This document shows positions 1 to 5,511 of a stretch of 5,511 bases of DNA, one piece after another (position 1 is the first letter of the stretch; the number at the start of each line of letters is the position of its first letter). Made by a program: the position numbers and the translations under genes. The DNA comes from a bacterium. Its GTDB lineage: Bacteria; Verrucomicrobiota; Verrucomicrobiia; Limisphaerales; UBA11358. The notes beneath the pieces are model-generated. The model was given only the letters and a program-made list of their open reading frames with translations. It was not told the DNA's origin and did no database searches. The stretch covers positions 1 through 5,511 of the forward strand of contig JAJXXI010000743.1 of NCBI GenBank assembly GCA_021781185.1. Direction: 5' to 3'.

Positions 1-1
1 C

Positions 2-2542
2 TATTTTGGCCAAATTGTCAGTGGCACCAGCAAGATCCTGACCCGGCCGTCACAGGCATCCGCAACGGATGGATGGAATCAGGAACTGGTCTTGTCCGGC
101 AGCAGCTCCAGCACGGCCCGGGGGCAAGCTACTATTGCATCCTCGGCGTCCACCCCTGTGTCGCTTAACACAGGAGAAGCCTACACGGAGGTTCTTTCCA
201 TCACGATGAACGACGTGAACAGTCTTGCCATTACCAACACGCTTTATTCCGGGATCGGCACCGGCGGCACCGTTGTGGTGAGTTATGGCGGGATTGCCGC
301 CAACAGCACTTTCCTCACCGGTGGATTTAATGGTTTTGGCTTTGGTTATCAGAGCAAGGTGGCTGGTTCGGCAAGCACTATTGATGTGTCCTCAATAGAG
401 GTTTCTGGATCGATAACACCAGTTTCAAGCCCTCCTGCAATTAACCAGCAACCTGTTGATGTCACGGTTCCCAACGGTGCGTCCTGCTTCTTTTCGGTTG
501 ATGCCACCGGATATAATGTGACTTATCAGTGGCATCGGTATGGCACGAATTTAGTTGACGGAGGCAATATTTCAGGGGCTAACAGCAGTCAGCTCATCAT
601 CTCGCCGGCGGGATCAGGCGATGTGGCTTCGGGAGCGAACGGTTATTCTGTGACCATTAATGGTGCCGGCGGGTATAGCACCAATTCAGAAATCCACTCA
701 TTATCTTTGGGAACGGCGAAAAACTTGATTTATTCGGGCAGCGGTGCGTGGGATTTGAATAACAGCGCCAGTTGGCTTAATACCAGCCTGACCCCGGGAT
801 TCACTTTTAATTTTGGTGACGCAGTAACATTTGATGACAATGGCGGCGGCGGCATAGTAAATTTGGTTGGTTCTTATTTAAGCGCCTCCTCAGTGACGGT
901 AAATCATACCAGCAGTTTTTACACCTTTCAGGGCAGCGGCAGTTTTGCCGGACCGGGAAGCCTCATCTACAAGGGCAATGGTCTGTTAACGATCAATAAT
1001 GCCAATACTTATACCGGTGGCACGATTATCAGCAATGCTGCGGCCAATCTGCGCTTGGGTAACTTGGGTGGTCTGGGCACCGGGCCGGTAACTCTGGCAA
1101 AGGCGGGGGGGAAAATGGAAATTATGACCGCTGGCGGGGCAGCATCCGGTATCGAGGGTGATGTTGTAGTGCAAGATGATTTTACCATCAAATTTGATGG
1201 CACTGGATCTTATGCCGGCGTTTTTCTGGGAAACTTGACTGGAAATGCAGGTAAGACTTTGACGTTGGATCAACCAGATACCACGACGACAAACCGTTAT
1301 CGCGTTTATGGTGGCAATACTGTTTATAATGGCAATTTGGTGTTGAATGGCGCATCCACTGCCCAGGCCGTTTACAACGGAACGGTTCTGGCTCCCTACA
1401 GCTCTGGCACGCAGATTTACAACGGCGTCATTTCCGGCAACGGCGGTTTGGTTCAAAGAGGTGGCACCACAATTCTTGCCGGGGCCAATACCTACTCCGG
1501 CGGCACTGTTCCCACCACGGGCACGATCGGTTTTGGGTGTGACACCATTGGCAACGTGACTTCCGGTCCCATTGGCACAGGAGCCTTGTTGCTTTCCCCT
1601 GAACAGCCCTCAACGACCGGAAGCGGCACGGTGCTCGCCTACGATGGAGCCCGCACGATTGCGAATCCGCTTCAATATCCCAGCGCGACCAACAATCTGA
1701 CCCTGATCATTGGAGGCACGAATCAATTGACCTTCTCCGGCTCCATCGCCCTTCAGGGTCAAGACGGTTTGGGCACCCAAACCAATCGCATCTTCCAAGT
1801 CGCCAACACGGCTCCCACCATCTTCTCGGGCGTGGTCAGCGGTTCCGGGTTCGGGTTCACCAAAACCGGTGCTGGTGCCCTCTACTTGAACAATGCCAAC
1901 ACCTACACTGGTTCCACCACCAACAGCGCCGGTTTGCTCGCCGGCTCCGGCAGCCTGGTGGGTTCCGTGGTGGTGAATACCAATGCCAGCATCGGCGGCG
2001 GCTCGGCGGCGGCGATTGGCACCTTCACAATCGGTGGCAACCTGACTCTCGCTCAGGGCGGCGGCGGTTTCTTTCGATTGAACAAAGGCAACGCGCAAAC
2101 GGCGGATAAAGTCGCCGTCAGCGGCTCGTTGTCCAGTTCCGGCACGGGCACCATCACCGTCACCAATTTGGGATCAGCTTTGAATGTGGGTGATACCTTT
2201 ACATTGTTTAACCAAGCTGTGAGCGGCGGCTCGACGCTCACCGTGACTGGTGGCGGAGTCACATGGACCAACCTGCTAGGCTCAAACGGCACCATCCAGG
2301 TGATTCCGAGCATGGCCACCTACTCAACCAACATCACCTACGGCGTCACCAACAACATCCTGACGATTAGTTGGCCTGCGACGCATCAAGGCTGGGTGCT
2401 CCAAGCCCAGACCAACAGCCTCAATGCCGGCCTCGGCACCAACTGGGTGACGATTCCCGGCACCAGCAGCGTAATCACCACAAACCTTACGATTAACCCG
2501 GCCAATCCAGCCGTGTTCTATCGTTTGAGCACGCCTAACTAG
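2..2542 (+). CDS. Secreted autotransporter-associated beta-strand repeat protein with Ig-like domain (5' partial)
   Basis: The frame is open to the window's left edge, so the first in-frame start codon seen (TTG at 92) is probably internal and the N-terminus with any signal peptide lies outside. About 846 residues are visible. Residues 1-140 resemble the end of a beta-rich jelly-roll domain (G-F-G-F-G-Y ... S-T-I-D-V-S-S-I-E-V). Residues 144-236 form an Ig-like domain starting P-P-A-I-N-Q-Q-P-V-D, with Y-Q-W-H. Three autotransporter-associated beta-strand repeats follow, beginning near residues 317, 477 and 612, each with G-x-G-x-L...A-N-T-Y-[TS]-G-[GS]-T. A further Gly/Ser/Thr-rich beta stretch leads to a C-terminal module from about residue 771 (I-S-W-P-A, G-W-V-L-Q-A-Q-T-N, G-T-N-W, F-Y-R-L) common in Verrucomicrobiota. 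No outer-membrane beta-barrel and no PEP-CTERM anchor is seen at the end. It is probably an extracellular or surface beta-helical adhesin-like protein. The partner or ligand cannot be told. Family recognition is strong; function is inferred. Confidence 0.9.
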   Translation, partial: YFGQIVSGTSKILTRPSQASATDGWNQELVLSGSSSSTARGQATIASSASTPVSLNTGEAYTEVLSITMNDVNSLAITNTLYSGIGTGGTVVVSYGGIAANSTFLTGGFNGFGFGYQSKVAGSASTIDVSSIEVSGSITPVSSPPAINQQPVDVTVPNGASCFFSVDATGYNVTYQWHRYGTNLVDGGNISGANSSQLIISPAGSGDVASGANGYSVTINGAGGYSTNSEIHSLSLGTAKNLIYSGSGAWDLNNSASWLNTSLTPGFTFNFGDAVTFDDNGGGGIVNLVGSYLSASSVTVNHTSSFYTFQGSGSFAGPGSLIYKGNGLLTINNANTYTGGTIISNAAANLRLGNLGGLGTGPVTLAKAGGKMEIMTAGGAASGIEGDVVVQDDFTIKFDGTGSYAGVFLGNLTGNAGKTLTLDQPDTTTTNRYRVYGGNTVYNGNLVLNGASTAQAVYNGTVLAPYSSGTQIYNGVISGNGGLVQRGGTTILAGANTYSGGTVPTTGTIGFGCDTIGNVTSGPIGTGALLLSPEQPSTTGSGTVLAYDGARTIANPLQYPSATNNLTLIIGGTNQLTFSGSIALQGQDGLGTQTNRIFQVANTAPTIFSGVVSGSGFGFTKTGAGALYLNNANTYTGSTTNSAGLLAGSGSLVGSVVVNTNASIGGGSAAAIGTFTIGGNLTLAQGGGGFFRLNKGNAQTADKVAVSGSLSSSGTGTITVTNLGSALNVGDTFTLFNQAVSGGSTLTVTGGGVTWTNLLGSNGTIQVIPSMATYSTNITYGVTNNILTISWPATHQGWVLQAQTNSLNAGLGTNWVTIPGTSSVITTNLTINPANPAVFYRLSTPN

Positions 2543-2602
2543 AATGCGTCCGCAGAACAGACGGAGCGGTAAGGATGCGGGCATGAGGCGATAAAAAGAT
2601 CA

Positions 2603-2631
2603 GGCAAACCACCGATTAAAGTGGTATTGCC
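2603..2631 (-). terminator. Hairpin with T-run on the minus-strand side, possible intrinsic terminator
   Basis: GGCAAACCAC at 2603-2612 pairs with GTGGTATTGCC at 2621-2631: ten base pairs, one bulged base and an 8-nt loop. Read on the minus strand, the stem is followed after four bases by TTTTT (2592-2596), as in a Rho-independent terminator for leftward transcription. On the plus strand no T-run follows, so it is a poorer terminator for the gene ending at 2542, although it lies 60 nt after that stop. It could instead be part of an insertion-sequence end. Confidence 0.4.
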
Positions 2632-2663
2632 CGAAAGCGACGGGTTGTGAGTTTCACGCTACA

Positions 2664-3804
2664 TGAAATATTTGTCACCCGCCGCCACCAAGGCCCGCGT
2701 CCGTCATCAACGGCACAGTTATCGCGCCCTGCGTTGCAATGTGCTCGCGGCTTGTTGGGCGAAGATTATCGCGGGTTGAGCCGTCGGCTGGCCGAAGGTC
2801 CGCTGTTCCACTGGTTTTGAGGGCTGGAGGAACTGGCCGTCGTGCGCGTGCCCGGCCATAGCACGTTGCCGGCAAACGCCCACTGCCTGCCCACCGACAC
2901 GCTGTGACTGCTGATGGAGCAACTGGTTCTGGCCACGTGGCAACCGCCGGGCGGGTCCGCCCTGGAACTGGTGCATCGCCTCGAACTGGACACGGTTTGG
3001 ATGGATACGTGTCTGAAAACCAACAGACATTTTCCGGGGGACTGGGTGTTGTTGGGCGACGCGGTGCGCACCTTGATGAAAGCCACGCGTTTGATTTGCG
3101 CGCACAGCCTCAAGCAGCGCGTGGCTTCGGCGGCGGATTTTCTCAAAGCGATGAACCGGTTGAGTATTCAGATGACCCACGCACGGCGGGCCCAAGACTC
3201 AAAAAAACAGCGCAAGAAAATCCTGTGCCTCATGAGTTTCTTTCAAAACTACAGCCGCCGACGTAAGAAAGCTCCATATTCTTTGAAATGCTTACTTAAA
3301 GTTTGAGCTTCGTTACCTCGGCTGCCACGAGATTTTGAAAAAGCCTCTCATGAAACCACCAGTCAAAGTCGTGGCGGGGCCCCGCGCAGCCGCATTGGAC
3401 GTTGCTGGCTCAAGCCTGGAATCAAACCGACTGGACGCGCCCGCAAGCCGAGCAGGTATTGCGGCGGATGGACGGCGTGCTGGCGCGGCTGTCGCAGGCC
3501 CAAAAGCAGGCGCACGAACGGATCATCGGCGGGTGCCGCGTGGATAACGCGGACAAGGTGTTGAGTCTGTATGAGACGGACACACGCGTGATCGTGCGGG
3601 GCAAAGCCGGAGCGGAAGTGGAATTTGGCAACCCGCTGTTGCTGGCCGAACAAACGGACCGCGTGATCGTGGACTGGCACTTGCATCGGGCGAGCGCGCC
3701 GGCCGACGCACGGCAATTGCCAGCCAGTCTGGCCCGGTTGGTAGCGGCCTATGGCGGTCGGCACCGTCCGGGCGCTGGTTGCGGATCGGGGCTTTAGCGG
3801 CGCA
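2664..3804 (+). pseudogene. Degenerate IS transposase (DDE superfamily), multiply frameshifted and 3'-truncated
   Basis: Transposase-like segments lie end to end in changing frames. ATG at 2664 opens M-K-Y-L-S-P-A-A. The frame then shifts near 2750 into L-L-G-E-D-Y-R-G-L-S-R-R-L-A-E-G-P-L-F-H-W-F, followed by in-frame TGA at 2818 and TGA at 2905. The segment from 2914 holds W-M-D-T-C-L-K-T-N ... F-P-G-D-W-V-L-L-G-D and M-N-R-L-S-I-Q-M-T-H, with the likely first catalytic Asp at 3004-3006. A small element interrupts the gene at 3234-3347. After it L-M-K-P-P-V-K-V-V-A-G continues, and a +1 shift in the GGGGCCCC run near 3376-3383 leads to L-L-A-Q-A-W-N-Q-T-D-W and I-V-R-G-K-A-G-A-E-V-E-F-G-N (3402-3750). 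A final shift near 3751 gives A-D-R-G-F-S-G, with the probable second Asp at 3784-3786. The catalytic Glu and the 3' end are missing. The IS family is left unnamed because I can only recall similar proteins, not search. It cannot make active transposase. Confidence 0.8.
3234..3347. mobile_element. MITE-like 114-bp near-palindromic element inserted in the transposase relic
   Basis: The two ends are inverted repeats: GAGTTTCTTTCAAAA on the left and GAGGCTTTTTCAAAA read inward from the right (12 of 15 match). The pairing continues inward: 21 nt at 3254-3274 match the complement of 3305-3325 at 17 of 21 positions, sharing AAGCTC, GTAA and CCGA. About 41-43 nt on each side can therefore fold around a roughly 30-nt loop. 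TCAT stands directly outside each end (3230-3233 and 3348-3351), as a 4-bp target duplication would; the flanks can also be read as a longer CTCATGA match. Removing 118 nt (element plus one TCAT) joins the transposase in frame as L-C-L-M-K-P-P-V-K-V-V-A-G, independent support that this is an insertion. It has no coding capacity and would have to be moved by another element's transposase, which is not in the window. Confidence 0.72.
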
Positions 3805-4022
3805 GCCAGATTTTCAGACGGAAAAGGCGAGGGCAGTTGCAACACGGGATCTTCCGATTCACAGCCCTACAGGGTGCGATAGTAACCGATCGGCGTGAGC
3901 GTGGCCGGGAAGAAGATGGCGACCTTGCCGCAGGCCAGTGCCTTCCGGAGCAGCAGAGAAGGATTCAGGCAAAACTGGCGCACCTTCATTGCCGGGTCAC
4001 CTTCGATGATGGTGAAATGGTC
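3804..4022 (-). pseudogene. C-terminal-half fragment of a Rad3/XPD-type (DinG-like) DNA helicase, broken
   Basis: This is the second piece of the gene that begins at 4468, in a different frame from the first piece. It reads H-F-T-I-I-E-G-D-P-A-M-K-V-R-Q-F-C-L-N-P-S, then L-L-R-K-A-L-A-C-G-K-V-A-I-F-F-P-A-T-L-T-P, then I-G-Y-Y-R-T-L and a TAG stop at 3867-3869. After the stop the same frame continues as G-C-E-S-E-D-P-V-L-Q-L-P-S-P-F-P-S-E-N-L-A. 'FFSATLTP' and 'SPFPxENL' are hallmark strings of the second helicase domain in this family; here the conserved Ser is Pro (PATLTP). The motor between the nuclease domain and this piece, including the ATP-binding motifs, is absent, and the family normally runs a few hundred residues further. 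The sequence stops being helicase-like at about 3804, where the opposite-strand transposase relic begins. Confidence 0.75.
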
Positions 4023-4468
4023 TGGCGAAACTCGGTCACTTTGCCGGCAGGCAGTTTCAGATACACGAGTTGCAGGACGAGTTCCTTCAAACCGTTTTCC
4101 TGCGCATGCATGAAGGCATAGAATTTTGCCTGCGCCCAGTGCAGGGGATCGGCTTTGTGATCCCACGTTCCCGGCACGGTTTTGATTTCCTCCAGCGACA
4201 CTTGCTCGGACGTGAGGGGCAAGCCGTCAATGCACCCACGGATTTGCAACGTGAAGTCGTCTGTTTCCATGCGGTGTTCAACGGGCAGTTCGGTCAGATA
4301 ACTCGTCGGTCGCGAGCGCTGGATCTTCTGGTGGCCGCAGATGCCGGCGAGGGCGCGGTCGGAGCCGACGAACTCGCGCTCGCTGCCGAGATCGCCCGTC
4401 CGCAGGACGAACTCAATCAGGTCGCGCACCGAGATCATATGCACTGGTTTTGAGGCCGGGGCACTCAT
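3986..4468 (-). CDS. PD-(D/E)XK (Cas4/RecB-like) nuclease domain, N-terminal remnant of a broken helicase gene
   Basis: This 160-residue frame is the intact N-terminal domain of the helicase whose other piece lies at 3804-4022. It starts with ATG at 4468, overlapping the upstream nuclease gene's stop as ATGA, which suggests translational coupling. Visible motifs are S-V-R-D-L-I-E-F-V-L-R-T-G-D-L (residues 13-27), the nuclease core I-R-G-C-I-D (Asp81) with E-E-I-K-T (Glu94, Lys96), and Q-A-K-F-Y (113-117), matching the RecB-type QxxxY motif. Residues up to about 149 (T-E-F-R-Q) follow the family; the last 11 are read out of frame past a deletion junction at about 4010-4022. In intact relatives, as I recall them, this domain is fused to an iron-sulfur-type Rad3/XPD helicase. 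The active-site residues are present, so a stand-alone nuclease domain could still be made, but the gene as a whole is best regarded as a pseudogene. Confidence 0.75.
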   Translation of the reverse strand: MSAPASKPVHMISVRDLIEFVLRTGDLGSEREFVGSDRALAGICGHQKIQRSRPTSYLTELPVEHRMETDDFTLQIRGCIDGLPLTSEQVSLEEIKTVPGTWDHKADPLHWAQAKFYAFMHAQENGLKELVLQLVYLKLPAGKVTEFRQTISPSSKVTRQ

Positions 4469-5328
4469 GGCAGGTTTCCGCTCTCCTCGGTCAACAGAAG
4501 CGCTACCTCAAGATCCACCCGTTTTTCAATGACGCTTGGTTCCGGTGTGGTGAGCGATTGCGTGCGCCTCACCTTCGCCTGCATGAATTTGATCACGGTT
4601 TCCAGGTCGGCATCGCGCATGGCCATGTCGTGACTGTGCGCCAGAGCCTTGGTCTGTTCTCCAATCCAGGCAACAAATCCGTCATGGTCGCCAGCGAAGA
4701 GTTCCGTCAAAACCATCTCGATACTGTGGCTACTGGGGTCGTTGTTTTGCGCATCCGCGACCTTGGTAATTTCCCAGAGGCGTCCTTGCACCCAGCCGGC
4801 CGGCATGGCAGTGGAATCCAACGCAGGATTTGCGGCAAACCAAAGCAGTCGCACCAGAGCGGCGCGCAAATAAACGATCCTGCTGCCAAAGGGGCCAAAT
4901 GCCTGCCAGTCGGTGGTGGGAGTATCCGTGATGGCCATTTGCAGCGTTTGTGTGGTCCGGCGCCAGATGAGAAAACGCGGGGTCGCCGGCCACACCCCGG
5001 CGCGGTTGAATTTGGGTTTGAGTGCCAGCAATAATTCCGCTTCCTTGGCGAGCGCCGCCGCCTCATCGGCGCATTCCTGCAATTCAATCCGCGCCACTTG
5101 GCTCAACAAGCGAAGATGCCGGCGACCAAGCCGGTCAGGATTGGCCACCCGATAACTGCCCAGGCGCTTCCGCAGGTTTTTGGCTTTGCCCACGTAAAGC
5201 ACCAGACCGGCGGCATCGTGCATCAGGTAAACGCCGGGACGATCCGTCAGTTGCCGGAAGAAATCAGGACCCAGCCGCTCGACCAGTGGTCGCGGATCAG
5301 GGAACAGCAATGCTTGTGACGCCGGCAC
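4465..5328 (-). CDS. GIY-YIG nuclease, UvrC/Cho-like
   Basis: From GTG at 5328 the product is 287 residues. The GIY-YIG domain spans about residues 25-115: G-V-Y-L-M (Tyr34), L-Y-V-G-K-A-K-N-L-R-K-R-L (Tyr45, Arg53, Arg55), the probable metal-binding Glu96 in A-K-E-A-E-L-L-L, and K-P-K-F-N (Asn108). All hallmark residues are present, so it should be active. A W-Q-A-F-G-P-F-G segment near 141-148 recalls the 'FGP(Y/F)' region that follows the nuclease domain in UvrC and Cho. The remaining 130 residues match nothing I recognise. Proteins of this type cut a DNA strand, as UvrC does in nucleotide excision repair; the substrate here is unknown. The start is uncertain: the frame is open to the TAG at 5386-5388, and TTG at 5358 would add 10 residues. 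I prefer GTG because relatives, as I recall them, begin a few residues before L-L-F-P-D-P-R-P. Neither start has a clear Shine-Dalgarno. The gene overlaps the helicase start by 4 nt. Confidence 0.88.
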   Translation of the reverse strand: MPASQALLFPDPRPLVERLGPDFFRQLTDRPGVYLMHDAAGLVLYVGKAKNLRKRLGSYRVANPDRLGRRHLRLLSQVARIELQECADEAAALAKEAELLLALKPKFNRAGVWPATPRFLIWRRTTQTLQMAITDTPTTDWQAFGPFGSRIVYLRAALVRLLWFAANPALDSTAMPAGWVQGRLWEITKVADAQNNDPSSHSIEMVLTELFAGDHDGFVAWIGEQTKALAHSHDMAMRDADLETVIKFMQAKVRRTQSLTTPEPSVIEKRVDLEVALLLTEESGNLP

Positions 5329-5385
5329 GATGCAATTTAACGCCAGTGAGCGGGACAACGGAAGTCCAACCCGCCAGACACTAGG

Positions 5386-5511
5386 CTACCGGGCTGGCCT
5401 TAAAAACAAATCGGCGACAATTTCATACGAGTGCAACCGGTCTTCCACCCGATAAAAATCCGAATGTAAAATCAGTTCATCCGCCTGGGTCAGTTCCCGG
5501 AATTCCCGCAG
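5386..5511 (-). CDS. Luciferase-like (LLM class) flavin-dependent monooxygenase, C-terminal end only
   Basis: Only the last 41 codons are in the window, ending in TAG at 5386-5388; the rest lies past the right edge. The visible part, with T-Q-A-D-E-L-I-L-H-S-D-F-Y and R-L-H-S-Y-E-I-V-A-D-L, matches the typical ending of bacterial luciferase-like monooxygenases ('A-D-E-L ... H-x-x-R-L-x-S-Y-E-L-L-A'). Such enzymes use reduced flavin and oxygen to oxidise small organic substrates in the cytoplasm; the substrate cannot be told from this end. It lies directly upstream of the GIY-YIG gene on the same strand (27 nt to TTG 5358, 57 nt to GTG 5328), so the two may be cotranscribed without being functionally linked. 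Confidence 0.75.
   Translation of the reverse strand: MREFRELTQADELILHSDFYRVEDRLHSYEIVADLFLRPAR

Noticed and set aside
986..2319. Several minus-strand open frames (986-1456, 1610-2098, 2053-2319)
   Set aside because: They lie antisense to a well-recognised gene, show low-complexity or unrelated composition, and match no family; they are shadows of its repetitive codons.
2543..2663. Possible helicase C-terminus left of the IS relic on the minus strand
   Set aside because: Two of the three minus-strand frames of this stretch were read; both lack the Q-x-x-G-R-x-I-R type and terminal motifs expected of the family.
2719..3195. Minus-strand frame of 158 codons opposite the transposase relic
   Set aside because: The plus strand carries recognisable transposase motifs through the same bases; the antisense product is Gln/Arg-rich with no recognisable domain.
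3363..3845. Minus-strand frame of 160 codons
   Set aside because: Only its first dozen or so residues (S-P-F-P-S-E-N-L-A) are real helicase sequence; the rest is antisense to the transposase past the junction.
4450..5384. Long plus-strand frames (4450-5034, 5022-5384)
   Set aside because: Antisense to the GIY-YIG gene, which has all its catalytic motifs; no recognisable domain on the plus strand.
4465..5511. Possible anti-phage defence island (nuclease plus helicase next to mobile elements)
   Set aside because: No defence hallmark gene, integrase or tRNA junction is visible, and the neighbours look like ordinary chromosomal metabolism and repair genes; a repair role is more economical.

Overview
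The window looks like chromosome from a member of the Verrucomicrobiota (Pedosphaera/Limisphaerales-like). This rests on family recognition, not a search. The main clue is the left-hand gene: a very large secreted protein with an Ig-like domain, autotransporter-associated beta-strand repeats, and a C-terminal tail of the type 'T-I-S-W-P-A ... G-W-x-L-Q-x-Q-T-N-S-L ... G-T-N-W ... N-P-A-x-P-x-x-F-Y-R-L' that is typical of that phylum.

Layout. (1) Positions 2-2542, plus strand: the 3' part of the secreted beta-strand-repeat protein, open to the left edge. (2) 2543-2663: a short intergenic stretch with one good hairpin, whose T-run lies on the minus-strand side. (3) 2664-3804, plus strand: a degenerate DDE transposase (IS relic) with two in-frame stops, several frameshifts and a lost 3' end. 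It is interrupted at 3234-3347 by a 114-bp near-palindromic MITE-like element flanked by a TCAT repeat. Removing 118 nt (element plus one repeat copy) restores a continuous transposase frame at that point. (4) 3804-4468, minus strand: the remains of a Rad3/XPD-type (DinG-like) ATP-dependent helicase with an N-terminal PD-(D/E)XK (Cas4/RecB-like) nuclease domain. The nuclease domain is intact, the helicase motor is mostly deleted, a stop codon interrupts the remainder, and the 3' part is cut off where the transposase relic begins. (5) 4465-5328, minus strand: a UvrC/Cho-like GIY-YIG nuclease overlapping the helicase gene by ATGA. (6) 5386-5511, minus strand: the C-terminus of a luciferase-like flavin monooxygenase running off the right edge.

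Genes 6, 5 and 4 form a leftward operon-like series. The nuclease and helicase parts look like a DNA-processing or repair pair whose helicase has been lost in this genome through deletion and IS damage. I see no tRNA, rRNA or CRISPR array. The best candidates for something undescribed are the small palindromic element and the translationally coupled GIY-YIG / PD-(D/E)XK-helicase pair.
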